From positions 1-64,000 of the forward strand of contig NZ_FOCL01000009.1 of NCBI RefSeq assembly GCF_900110105.1: 64,000 nucleotides of DNA, in the 5' to 3' direction. The notes below the pieces were generated by a model. That model was not told where the DNA came from and did not search any database. It saw only the letters and a program-made list of their open reading frames with translations. Origin of the DNA: Mucilaginibacter gossypiicola. Its GTDB lineage: Bacteria; Bacteroidota; Bacteroidia; Sphingobacteriales; Sphingobacteriaceae. The position numbers and the translations under genes were made by a program. Shown here in pieces: positions 53,265 through 62,030 of this stretch. Position 1 is the first letter of the stretch. The number at the start of each line of letters is the position of its first letter.

Positions 53265-55085
53265 ATGAAAAATATCGCATTAGCTATGTCTGGCGGAGGG
53301 TACCGGGCAGCGGCATTTTCTCTTGGTGCTTTATCATATCTGAACAATACCGGATATGATGACCGCACGCTATTACAAAACGTAACATTCATGAGCTCAA
53401 CATCGGGCGGCAGTATTACCAATATTGCCTATAGCGCAGGATTATGCCAGGGGGACTCTTTTTCAACGATCTATCTCCGGTTGTTAAATGCTATCGACGG
53501 CGAAAAAGCAATTAAAAGGGCCTTTGAGATTCTTAATCATGACGCAGCCTGGCAAACCCGACCAGATAAAAGTCGCAATTTGATCAACGCCTTTTCCATG
53601 GCTTATGATGAATTACTGTACCCCAATCAATATTTTAAGCTGTATACTGATCGCCTTGGCGGAACCCATCTTGAAGAGATCTGCGTAAATTCTACCGAAT
53701 TTGCCAACGGGTTAAGTTTCCGCTTTCAATCCCAGCACCCTACACTTAATAATGGGAAGATTGGCAACGGCTACATTTATTTCAGTGATCTGGATGCGGC
53801 CTGGCGTTTAAAACTATCGGATATCCTGGCAAGTTCCTCTTGTTTTCCCGGCGGTTTTGAGCCGCTGATCTTTCCGGAAGATTTTACCCATGCCGGCCTC
53901 AAACCGAAAGAGCTGAATGAAGCAATAAATTTCAAGAACAATCCTTTTACTACCGATGAAAAACCAGACGATATTTTTGAGGATGAAGAATTCAAAGACA
54001 ACCCCAAACGTTTTGGGCTGATGGATGGCGGTATTGCTGATAATCAGGCTATCGACAGCATCCTGCTTGCCAGCCAGCGCCGTAAAGAAAAGGCCCGCCC
54101 TCCGTTTGATCTGTTGCTGATCACCGATGTAACGAGCTACTTGATTGACAGCTATACCCTCCCACTGGAAAAAAAGAGCCTCCCCGGTAAAGCTACAATT
54201 AATGGCATCACCTGGTCGCTGTTTATCCTGGGCCTCCTGTTTCCTATAATGATCCTGGCGTCCCTCTTTACAGGCTGGCAGCAGTGGATGTACCTACTTT
54301 TTATTCCATCGTTACTGGCACTGGTAAGCTGGCTTGCTATTCAGGTCAAACTTCTGCTAACGCGCATCAGCGCCAATCGCGAACGATCAACCTGGAGCCT
54401 GATGCTGCTAAGTTATGCGGGATACTTTTTAAAACTTCGCCTGAGTGCCCTTATCCAGATGCTTACCGCCCGCTTAAAATCGGTGTTGATGATCACTTCC
54501 GATATTTACCTCAAACAGATCAGGGCGCATTATTACAGTCAGCTTTATGCCGATCCGGCCACACATTACCTGGTTGTAAGCAATGCCATTTATGACCTGA
54601 GCCAGGTTAAGCAAAAAGCCGCAACCGGAATACCTGTTGTACAACAGAAAACAGCCAATCCGGATGATGAGGCAGGCGAACTGCAGCTTGATAAAGTAGC
54701 ACCACCTTCGGCTTCGCTGGTCGGTATTGCAGAAAAAGCCCGGGTGATGGCCACTACCTTATGGTTCGATAAATATCAACGGAAAGACAACAGCAAAGCT
54801 GCCGTTGTGGCAACCGGTCAGTTTACAACCTGTTATAATTTATTGAAACACCTTTATGCAAAACAACAGCGGGTGAAATTGCAAGACGCAAACCAGCCGG
54901 CCACCCAACCCGCAGAAACATGGACAACTGCCGATGCTCAACTTAAAACAACCATGGAAACCGACTGGAAGAGGTTTAATGAAGATCCTTTTTGGCTTTA
55001 TAACCAGGAAGGCATTTCCGATCCGGGATTCAGCCCATTAATGGCGATAGCCGAAAAACAACGCTTCAAAGTGGTCAATAAATAG
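53265..55085 (+). CDS. Patatin-like phospholipase with internal membrane segments
   Basis: A 606-residue protein. The patatin fold is shown by the oxyanion loop SGGGYRAAAFSLG (9-21), the nucleophile S47 in SSTSGGS (Gly at the first position of GxSxG is replaced by Ser) and D254 in MDGGIADN, giving the Ser-Asp dyad. After the catalytic domain, two hydrophobic helices (about 317-335 and 341-359) form a membrane hairpin, followed by a charged, partly coiled C-terminal half with no recognised family. It has no signal peptide, so it is anchored with the catalytic part in the cytoplasm. It should hydrolyse phospholipids or acyl esters. Not linked to neighbours. Confidence 0.85.
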   Translation: MKNIALAMSGGGYRAAAFSLGALSYLNNTGYDDRTLLQNVTFMSSTSGGSITNIAYSAGLCQGDSFSTIYLRLLNAIDGEKAIKRAFEILNHDAAWQTRPDKSRNLINAFSMAYDELLYPNQYFKLYTDRLGGTHLEEICVNSTEFANGLSFRFQSQHPTLNNGKIGNGYIYFSDLDAAWRLKLSDILASSSCFPGGFEPLIFPEDFTHAGLKPKELNEAINFKNNPFTTDEKPDDIFEDEEFKDNPKRFGLMDGGIADNQAIDSILLASQRRKEKARPPFDLLLITDVTSYLIDSYTLPLEKKSLPGKATINGITWSLFILGLLFPIMILASLFTGWQQWMYLLFIPSLLALVSWLAIQVKLLLTRISANRERSTWSLMLLSYAGYFLKLRLSALIQMLTARLKSVLMITSDIYLKQIRAHYYSQLYADPATHYLVVSNAIYDLSQVKQKAATGIPVVQQKTANPDDEAGELQLDKVAPPSASLVGIAEKARVMATTLWFDKYQRKDNSKAAVVATGQFTTCYNLLKHLYAKQQRVKLQDANQPATQPAETWTTADAQLKTTMETDWKRFNEDPFWLYNQEGISDPGFSPLMAIAEKQRFKVVNK

Positions 55086-55159
55086 TTACGGTCATACCTC
55101 CTCCCGGGCTACAGTGTACCCACATCTTTTAATTATTATGATGAATTAAAAGAAGATGT

Positions 55160-55310
55160 AATTTCGACGAACCCGTTGGGGAATGGGCGGATGTGGAGAG
55201 AAGAAATCTTATACATCCAGCTCTAAACTATGTGAAGCCACTTTACAGGGCGTATAAGATTTCTCTTTCACGCCACCACTCAGCCCGCCCCTGCTCTATA
55301 GAAATGACAT
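55160..55310. repeat. Degenerate ATTTCGAC / AGAAATCTT inverted repeat
   Basis: AGAAATCTTATAC (55202-55214) pairs exactly with 55252-55264 over 13 bases. Outer elements ATTTCGAC (near 55161) and GAAATGACAT (near 55301) look like flanks of the same repeat. It lies downstream of the patatin gene. The AGAAATCTT and ATTTCGAC words recur in dispersed repeats of Sphingobacteriaceae, from memory. No gene is visible in 55086-55401. Confidence 0.5.
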
Positions 55311-55401
55311 TTTTACTTAAAACTTATGGGTACACGGTAGCCTTCCGGCATTTTTTCCCCGGTGGCCAAATGAAACGAACCAAACATTTTATTATTTGCC
55401 T

Positions 55402-58400
55402 TTAAGCAGCCGGTAAGCTTAAATAGAATGTTGTGCCTGTACCCATGATTGTTTCAAACCATATTTTGCCATTGGCATTTTCGATAGAGTTTTTGATGAA
55501 TGCCAAACCCAAACCCGTTCCGGAACTTTTGGTGGTAAAGTTTGGTTCAAAGATCTTTTCGCGCATTTCCTCAGGAATCCCGTTACCGTTGTCCTTGATG
55601 GTAAGCAGGATATTTTTGCTGGTTACCAGAAAATTAATATCTATGATACATTTCCTATCGGGAGGGGTAGCTTCGATAGCATTTTTTAACAGGTTATTAA
55701 AACAGCGTAACAACTGATCGCGGTCGGCATTGATATTAAAGATGCTTTCGGGTTGTTGATAAGCAATTTGTACGTTATCCATTTGTTTAAAAATGGTGAC
55801 TGCCTGGTTCAGCATATCAAAAATATTAATCTGCTCAATACGTGTATCGGGCATTTTGGCAAATGCCGAAAACTCCGAAGCTATTGACGACAGGCTCTCA
55901 ATTTGCTCAACAAATGACTTGCTGAAACGTTCAAACTTTTGATCAAACTTAGGGTCTTTATCCTTCCATGATTTATCAAGCAGTTGCAAGCCCAGCTTTA
56001 AAGGTGTTAGCGGATTCTTGATTTCATGAGCAACCTGCTTGGCCATTTCGCGCCAGGCGCTTTCACGTTCAGATTGAGCGAGGCGCTGGGCACTGTTCTC
56101 CAACGCTGATATCATTTTATTATACTCTTTAACCAATGCCCCGATCTCATCATCGCGCGACCATTTGATATGCTCGTTCTTTTTACCGTAGATGGTTTTG
56201 CTGAGACTTTGTTGTATAAAGTTTAATGGTGCGGTTATTTGCCGTGCTATAATTATTGCAAACAATCCTATAGCTATAAAAACAATAGCGTAAACGTTTA
56301 TCATTACGTTAAGCAACGAACTTATGCGCTCACGGTAGTCTGTTTCATTACTGAAGTATGGTAGCTGAATATATGCTACAGTTTTGTTTGAGGATGTAAG
56401 GGTTATTGGGGCGTACGCCGCTTTATAACTCAGATCTCCTATTTTTTCATCGTTTACAAACTCTGTTTTTTGCAATTTGCTTAAAAAGATGAAGGCACGG
56501 GCGTTCATCCGTTTAGCTACCAGGCCGTTTTCATAAATTTTGGGCTGCGTGGTTAGCAGAGGAACGCCATTAGTATCAAACACCGTAAGGTCGGTTGCGT
56601 AAGTATTAGCAAGCTCGTTAAAATGAACCTGGCTCTCTTCATTAATGTGCTCAACGTATTGGGTAAAAAGACCGTTTTCGAATGCCGATGCTATCCGGGT
56701 TATCTTATCCCTGATCATTTTTTCCTGCTGGGTATGGTACTGATTGCTGATGGATAAAAACGTAATAAAGCCAACAAGCACCAGGGTAACCACCACAGCC
56801 AATATCATCGAAATTTGGATACGGGTTTTGTATAATACCTTATCAAAATTTATCCTGAAGTTTATTTTCAACCCGTCTTCGGCAATGTTAAAGATTTTGA
56901 TGCGAGCCCATGACCATTTTAAAGTGATGATGACAGCGCTGAAAATCAGTATTACTACTAAAAAGAAGGTTAACGAAGTAACTGCATAATAAAGTGAGTT
57001 TTCCTCCCGGCTAACAACAATCAGGTTCCTTTCGCTGGGCTTATATACCAGGTGGTTGTATGTTGTAAAGCTTTCGTACCAGGCGGTGCTGTGGTTTTTG
57101 GTGGTCTTTTCAGTGTATTTTTTCAGCTCTCCTTTAAATTCACTGTTATCAAGTGAATAAACATATGTTCCACGCTGGCTCAACAGTTTATTATCGCTAT
57201 AAAACGCGTAGGAGTAATCTTTAAAATCATTTTCGGGGCTTATGTTACCATCAATAAGCAGTTCGGGAAAAGTACCGGATATTTGAAGCGGCTTTGATTT
57301 AAGCTCAATTACAATGGTACCTAATTGCTTATTACTGGTATTTACCGGCAATATGGCAAAGTAATTCTGATACCCAAACGATTCATTCTCACGGTAAAAA
57401 TAGTCGGACACCTTAAACGAACTATACAGCACAAGGTCCTTAAACACACTCAGCGAATAATTTTTATCGGCCGATGTAGGTTCTTCATTAGCATCAAATT
57501 CATGAACCTTAAACTCGTACTTTGACAGGTATCCATCAAAATAAAGTTTTTGAAAGCGGGTTTTAAGGTAATCGCCATTGTGCAGGCCGTTTGTAAAATA
57601 GCGTACAATGGCAGTATCTGTTATAATCTGATTTTCTACCTTCTTAAAAATATAATCAGCTGTAGCATCATCCGGGATCTCCAGCTTTTGTATCAGCGCT
57701 TTTCGGGTTTCATGCTCCTTCAGATCTTCAAAATGATTAAGCTTAATTGCCGCTATCAGGGCGCAAACGAACACAATGCCTAAAAAAGAAGTAGCAAAAA
57801 GCTGCTCTTTATGGTATATAAAGTTATAGGCCCTTACCAATACCAGCAACGTCCATAACAGGTAAAACAGTGTAAATTCGTGGTAATAAGAAAATACAAC
57901 TGTAGTTATGGCAATTCCAAACAAAAACAGGAACAACTGGTGAGTTCGGGGAACATTAAGCTTCAGGCATATGGTTAAAATAATTTCATTAAGCAGGTAA
58001 AATATCAAAAAACTAAAGCATAACATTAACACCCCCAACAAGCTGAAACCAGTTAGGCTAAGTACATTATTTACATCAAAATTGATTTTTGAGTTGATAA
58101 CCAGGCCATAAAACAAACTTAACAATGAAGTTGAAACTAGTATAAGCGTTAAAATAGAAACAACAACTATAATATAACCGGTAGTTTTGCTTTGCACATC
58201 ATTTAAAAACCGGCGCCGTTGCCTGTACGCAAATGTTATAAACCAAAAAATAACCAGGATATTGATGCAAAAATCGCCGAGTGAAGGATAAACCAGGCTT
58301 GAGCCATAAAATATGGGGTTGAAAATGCTGAGCTTATACGTAAAGTCGGGCAGGTTATAATGCAGGTTAACAAACCTGAACAATACAATGTATAAAGCCA

Positions 58401-59136
58401 GGAAAATGATAGATAGCACTACGTACCCTTTTGATGCTACATAATTGCAAATATTATGCATCAGGACACAAAGCGTTATGGCCGTCAGGATCCAAAATGA
58501 AAGTTCATAATAAACAAAATCATTATTGGCGCCATTATTTTTAAGCTTTACCGAAAACAGGTAATTGTTATCGCTGCTATGAACTTCGTAGACGTTAATA
58601 TCTGTAAAATCGGCTATATCAATGTTATCATCGTCCAGCAGATCTTTAGCAAATTTGTTTTGGAGATATTTGTTCTGGAAGGCATAATTGATTTTTACCG
58701 GGATAAAGAAAATAACAGAAAAATTCCCCTCAGTTTTCCGGAACGTTTCATAATACCCGTTAGGTTGCTGAATAAACGAGTAGCCTTCCTTAATAGTGTT
58801 GGTGCTATCGGGCAACACCTTTATACCGCTCCAAAAGCTTAATTTGTTATTGGTTAAGGTTATAAACCAAATACCGTTTTGGGTGGTAAAATCTTCAATA
58901 GCATTAATGGCATCCTGCTCGTTGTTGCGCAGGTTCATCATCTTTTTAAAACGCCCCGTGCCGTTAAGCTGCTTATTTATAAAAGCTTCTTTGTTATGAA
59001 GATTATTCTCCAACACCCGGGCAGATTGCACAAGACTGTTTACCGGCGTGTACGTTTTTTGTACAATAATGGCCGTAAGCAGCAAACTAAGCCCTAAAAG
59101 AGCAAGCAATAGGCGTATTTTTCCGGATGTAGTCAA
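55402..59136 (-). CDS. Large multi-helix membrane sensor histidine kinase
   Basis: A 1244-residue kinase. An N-terminal anchor (about 10-26) and extracytoplasmic part are followed by a block of about 8-9 transmembrane helices (about 205-470), another non-membrane part (about 470-715), a helix near 720-740, a helix 775-795, a third extracytoplasmic part (about 796-940), a helix 941-964 and a HAMP domain (about 965-1015). The kinase core has H1037 in HEIKNP, the N-box NNLLKNAIEA, and G-boxes DNGNGIP and GTGLGLAF. It resembles NtrY-like kinases in the C-terminal part. No response regulator gene is in the window, so its partner is unknown. A TATTTTTG at 59181-59188 may be its -7 box. Confidence 0.9.
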   Translation of the reverse strand: MTTSGKIRLLLALLGLSLLLTAIIVQKTYTPVNSLVQSARVLENNLHNKEAFINKQLNGTGRFKKMMNLRNNEQDAINAIEDFTTQNGIWFITLTNNKLSFWSGIKVLPDSTNTIKEGYSFIQQPNGYYETFRKTEGNFSVIFFIPVKINYAFQNKYLQNKFAKDLLDDDNIDIADFTDINVYEVHSSDNNYLFSVKLKNNGANNDFVYYELSFWILTAITLCVLMHNICNYVASKGYVVLSIIFLALYIVLFRFVNLHYNLPDFTYKLSIFNPIFYGSSLVYPSLGDFCINILVIFWFITFAYRQRRRFLNDVQSKTTGYIIVVVSILTLILVSTSLLSLFYGLVINSKINFDVNNVLSLTGFSLLGVLMLCFSFLIFYLLNEIILTICLKLNVPRTHQLFLFLFGIAITTVVFSYYHEFTLFYLLWTLLVLVRAYNFIYHKEQLFATSFLGIVFVCALIAAIKLNHFEDLKEHETRKALIQKLEIPDDATADYIFKKVENQIITDTAIVRYFTNGLHNGDYLKTRFQKLYFDGYLSKYEFKVHEFDANEEPTSADKNYSLSVFKDLVLYSSFKVSDYFYRENESFGYQNYFAILPVNTSNKQLGTIVIELKSKPLQISGTFPELLIDGNISPENDFKDYSYAFYSDNKLLSQRGTYVYSLDNSEFKGELKKYTEKTTKNHSTAWYESFTTYNHLVYKPSERNLIVVSREENSLYYAVTSLTFFLVVILIFSAVIITLKWSWARIKIFNIAEDGLKINFRINFDKVLYKTRIQISMILAVVVTLVLVGFITFLSISNQYHTQQEKMIRDKITRIASAFENGLFTQYVEHINEESQVHFNELANTYATDLTVFDTNGVPLLTTQPKIYENGLVAKRMNARAFIFLSKLQKTEFVNDEKIGDLSYKAAYAPITLTSSNKTVAYIQLPYFSNETDYRERISSLLNVMINVYAIVFIAIGLFAIIIARQITAPLNFIQQSLSKTIYGKKNEHIKWSRDDEIGALVKEYNKMISALENSAQRLAQSERESAWREMAKQVAHEIKNPLTPLKLGLQLLDKSWKDKDPKFDQKFERFSKSFVEQIESLSSIASEFSAFAKMPDTRIEQINIFDMLNQAVTIFKQMDNVQIAYQQPESIFNINADRDQLLRCFNNLLKNAIEATPPDRKCIIDINFLVTSKNILLTIKDNGNGIPEEMREKIFEPNFTTKSSGTGLGLAFIKNSIENANGKIWFETIMGTGTTFYLSLPAA

Positions 59137-59186
59137 GATATTGCTATACTATGGATTTTTTGATTAATACAAGCCTATAACAAAAA

Positions 59187-59215
59187 TAAAAGCCACATGT
59201 TGTATGTGGCTTTTA
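59187..59215 (-). terminator. Terminator after fabD
   Basis: TAAAAGCCACAT (59187-59198) and its exact complement (59204-59215) form a 12-base stem with a 5-base loop directly past the fabD stop, and the minus-strand exit is A/T-rich. It separates fabD from the kinase gene. Confidence 0.7.
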
Positions 59216-59219
59216 AAAA

Positions 59220-60107
59220 TTATTGCGGTAATGCGGCGCTTGCTGTTATCGCGGTTTTATCAACCTTTTTAACAAGTCCCTGCAGCACGTTACCCGGCCC
59301 TACTTCGGTAAATGAGGTAGCACCGTCTTCAAGCATGTGCATTACGGTTTGGGTCCACCTAATAGCACCGGTTAATTGGGCTATCAGGTTTTTCTTGATC
59401 AGCTCCGGATCGGTATATGGCTTGGCATCTATATTTTGATAGATAGGGCACACCGGCGATTTGATTTCGGTAGCCACAATAGCTGCTTCCAGTTCAACCC
59501 TTGCTGCTTCCATTAACGGTGAATGAAATGCGCCGCCTACTTTAAGTTTTAAAGCACGTTTAGCTCCGGCTTCGGTCATCTTAATACAAGCCTCGTCAAT
59601 ACCGGCAATTGAGCCTGATATTACCAACTGGCCCGGGCAGTTGTAATTTGCAGGCACAACTACTTCACTTATACGCTCGCAAATATCTTCAACAGTGAAA
59701 TCATCCAATCCTAAAATAGCAGCCATGGTTGATGGCTGTATTTCACAGGCTTTTTGCATAGCATTGGCACGTGCAGCAACTAAACGTAAACCATCTTCAA
59801 ATGATAAAGCACCTGCTGCAACCAAGGCCGAAAACTCACCTAATGAATGACCAGCAACCATTTCCGGTTGAAAATCATCGCCCAAAACTATAGCCAAAAT
59901 GGTTGAGTGTAAGTAGATAGCAGGTTGGGTAACGTTAGTTTGCACCAGGTCTTCGGCAGTTCCTTCAAACATCACATCAGTAATGCGGAAACCTAATATT
60001 TCGTTAGCCTTTTCAAACAGCTCACGCGCTTTTTCTGACTGATCGTACAGGTCCTTGCCCATACCCGGAAACTGGGCACCCTGGCCCGGGAAAATATATG
60101 CTTTCAT
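59220..60107 (-). CDS. fabD: Malonyl-CoA:ACP transacylase
   Basis: A 295-residue FabD that loads malonyl onto acyl carrier protein for fatty-acid synthesis. FPGQGAQFPGMG is the N-terminal signature. The catalytic serine is S88 in GHSLGE and the general base is H195 in FHSPLM; Q9 lies in the FPGQG oxyanion loop. Its length is normal. It is monocistronic here, followed by a hairpin terminator and preceded by a repeat-filled spacer before folE. Confidence 0.97.
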   Translation of the reverse strand: MKAYIFPGQGAQFPGMGKDLYDQSEKARELFEKANEILGFRITDVMFEGTAEDLVQTNVTQPAIYLHSTILAIVLGDDFQPEMVAGHSLGEFSALVAAGALSFEDGLRLVAARANAMQKACEIQPSTMAAILGLDDFTVEDICERISEVVVPANYNCPGQLVISGSIAGIDEACIKMTEAGAKRALKLKVGGAFHSPLMEAARVELEAAIVATEIKSPVCPIYQNIDAKPYTDPELIKKNLIAQLTGAIRWTQTVMHMLEDGATSFTEVGPGNVLQGLVKKVDKTAITASAALPQ

Positions 60108-60120
60108 TGTTTTAGTTTAT

Positions 60121-60258
60121 TGGTTGATTGAGTTGATTAGGTGAGTGGTTGACCAACAGCTACTCATCTAATCAACTTGGCATTTTATTACTTGTTGATT
60201 AATATAAATGGTTGATTAGTTTAACTACTCACTCAATCAACCATTCACCTAATCAACT
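60121..60258. repeat. GTTGATTA-type repeat array between fabD and folE
   Basis: 60121-60150 is identical to 3412-3441. AGTTGATTAGGTGAGTGGTTGA (60131-60152) is inverted with one mismatch at 60237-60258. Several further GTTGATT or AATCAAC words lie between, at 60167-60178, 60193-60199 and 60210-60217. The right arm overlaps the folE stop codon. Confidence 0.7.
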
Positions 60259-60894
60259 GAGTTTAGACGAAATCAAATTCAAAAACTCAGTCCTGGTTTT
60301 CTCTTTCAGGAACTCGCCGGTAAAGGCCGATGTTGTGGTTACCGAATTTTGTTTTTGTACGCCACGCATGCTCATACACAAGTGACGGCATTCAATTACC
60401 ACGCCAACACCAATCGGGTTCAGGGTTTGCTGAATACAATCGCGAATTTCGTTGGTTAAACGTTCCTGCACCTGCAGACGGCGGGCAAACACATCAACCA
60501 CACGGGGGATCTTACTTAAACCTACTACGTGTCCATTGGGAATGTAGGCAACATGTGCTTTCCCAAAAAACGGCAGCATATGGTGCTCGCACATGGAATA
60601 TACTTCAATGTCTTTCACTACCACCATCTGGCTATAATCCTCCTTAAACTTGGCCGAGTTCAGGATCTCTTCGGCATTGAGCTCGTAACCGTGGGTTAAA
60701 TAAAGCATGGCTTTGGCTACACGCTCAGGGGTTTTTAACAGCCCTTCACGTTCAGGGTCTTCGCCTATCTGCTTTAAAACATTTTGATAATTGTCTTTCA
60801 GGCTATCGATCCGGTCGTGGTTATAACGGTCGATCTTGATGTATCCGCCGAAGTCGTCATCGTCGGTATCCTGGCTAAATTGTGAATCGCTCAT
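60253..60894 (-). CDS. folE: GTP cyclohydrolase I
   Basis: A 213-residue FolE, converting GTP to dihydroneopterin triphosphate, the first step to folate and tetrahydropterins. The zinc ligands are C102, H105 and C173 in MCEHHMLPF and CRHLCMSMRG; the GTP-binding segments are PERVAKAM and LSKIPRVVDVFARRLQVQERLT. An extra acidic N-terminus (DTDDDDFGG) is present. The gene starts 9 bases after the 6-pyruvoyl-tetrahydropterin synthase-family gene, so the two are co-transcribed; the next enzyme acts on the FolE product. The stop lies inside a repeat arm. Confidence 0.97.
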   Translation of the reverse strand: MSDSQFSQDTDDDDFGGYIKIDRYNHDRIDSLKDNYQNVLKQIGEDPEREGLLKTPERVAKAMLYLTHGYELNAEEILNSAKFKEDYSQMVVVKDIEVYSMCEHHMLPFFGKAHVAYIPNGHVVGLSKIPRVVDVFARRLQVQERLTNEIRDCIQQTLNPIGVGVVIECRHLCMSMRGVQKQNSVTTTSAFTGEFLKEKTRTEFLNLISSKLS

Positions 60895-60903
60895 TTTATA
60901 AAA

Positions 60904-61323
60904 TTAACCGCCAAAATACTCGGCAGAATTATTTTCGGTTTCGTACAGCTTCACGGAGTGCAAAAATACACCTTCGTAAGCTTCAATAGGTCCTTTTAAC
61001 TGGTTAAATATCTCAATACAGAGCAATTCGGTCGATGCCATTTTGCCTGCCATAAAATCAACATCTTTATTAATGTTTTTATGGTCAAGCTTTTCGATAA
61101 CGTACTCGTTGATAATTATCTTCAGCTCTTTTAAGTCGATAAGATAGCCTGTGGCGTGCGTGACCTCGCCCTTTACAGTTACAAACAGGTTGTAATTGTG
61201 ACCATGCCAGTTGGGGTTTGCGCATTTGCCAAACACCTCAAAGTTTTTTTCAGCGCTCCATTCCTCACGGTACATCCGGTGAGCGGCATTAAAATGTTCC
61301 TTGCGCGTTATATGTATCATCAT
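60904..61323 (-). CDS. 6-pyruvoyl-tetrahydropterin synthase / QueD family protein
   Basis: A 139-140-residue enzyme acting on dihydroneopterin triphosphate: either 6-carboxy-tetrahydropterin synthase (QueD, queuosine route) or 6-pyruvoyl-tetrahydropterin synthase. Zinc histidines are in HFNAAHR (near the N-terminus) and HGHNYNL; the catalytic cysteine (GKCANPNWHGH) and a C-terminal E (KLYETENN) are visible. Start is ATG 61323 or 61320. The longer frame to 61353 would extend over a -7 promoter box, so it is rejected. It is followed by folE, which makes its substrate. No queC or queE is seen nearby. Confidence 0.93.
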   Translation of the reverse strand: MMIHITRKEHFNAAHRMYREEWSAEKNFEVFGKCANPNWHGHNYNLFVTVKGEVTHATGYLIDLKELKIIINEYVIEKLDHKNINKDVDFMAGKMASTELLCIEIFNQLKGPIEAYEGVFLHSVKLYETENNSAEYFGG

Positions 61324-61337
61324 AACAAAAGTGGGTG

Positions 61338-61345
61338 CAAATATA
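61338..61345 (-). promoter_or_regulatory. Candidate -7 element of the pterin operon
   Basis: Minus-strand TATATTTG (TAnnTTTG) sits 15 bases before ATG 61323; transcription would start near 61332 and give a very short leader. This limits the QueD-family start to 61323 or 61320. A clear -33 TTTG at 19 bases is missing. Confidence 0.5.
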
Positions 61346-61396
61346 CAAAACAAAAACAGGTGAGTTGTTTTATATTAGCCGTCAAAATAATGCAAT

Positions 61397-62017
61397 ATGC
61401 TTATACTCATTGTTGCAGCTACCAAATTTGAAGTTGAGCCTTTAGCTAATGCCTTCGGCAGTAAGGTTGATATAGTTGTAACCGGCGCGGGCATGGTGCC
61501 AACAGCTTTTGGCATGACCAGGCAATTAAGCAACCATACCTACGACCTGGCGATTAACCTTGGCATTGCAGGCAGTTTCGACCGTAATTTTCATTTAGGT
61601 GATGTGCTGGAGGTTACCGAAGATACATTTGCCGAACTTGGGGCCCAGGATGATGAGGATTTTATCCCTATTAATACCCTTGGTTTCGGCGAAAGCGTTT
61701 TTACCCCAACAACATCGCTTGACCAGGTTTATCCTAACTTTTTCCTAAAAAAAGCAAAAGCTATTACTGTTAATACGGTTCATGGCCATGAACCATCTAT
61801 CCAAAAAATACAGCAACGGTTAAATCCGCAACTGGAAAGCATGGAAGGTGCGGCTTTCTTTTACGCCTGCCGGCAGATGAACATACCGGGTATGCAAATC
61901 AGGGCAGTGTCAAATTATGTTGAGAAACGTAACCGGGAGGCCTGGAACATTGGGCTGGCCATTAAAAATCTGAATACATTTGCCGTCGACCTGGTGAGCC
62001 AGATCATTAACAATTAA
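61397..62017 (+). CDS. mqnB: Futalosine hydrolase
   Basis: A 206-residue nucleoside-phosphorylase-like hydrolase. It cleaves futalosine to dehypoxanthine futalosine in the alternative menaquinone pathway. The N-terminal VAATKFEVEPLANAFG and VVTGAGMVPTAFGMTRQL are typical, as are LAINLGIAGSFD, and the active-site SMEGAAFFYACRQM with the glutamate found in the MTA/SAH nucleosidase-like fold. The gene is followed, 13 bases later, by an unknown gene and then by mqnD, confirming the pathway. Divergent from the pterin operon. Confidence 0.93.
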   Translation: MLILIVAATKFEVEPLANAFGSKVDIVVTGAGMVPTAFGMTRQLSNHTYDLAINLGIAGSFDRNFHLGDVLEVTEDTFAELGAQDDEDFIPINTLGFGESVFTPTTSLDQVYPNFFLKKAKAITVNTVHGHEPSIQKIQQRLNPQLESMEGAAFFYACRQMNIPGMQIRAVSNYVEKRNREAWNIGLAIKNLNTFAVDLVSQIINN

Positions 62018-62030
62018 ATAAAAGTGAATT

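Noticed and set aside
60121..60258. CRISPR array
   Set aside because: The repeated words are irregular, partly inverted and contain no unique spacers of constant length; no cas gene is in the window.
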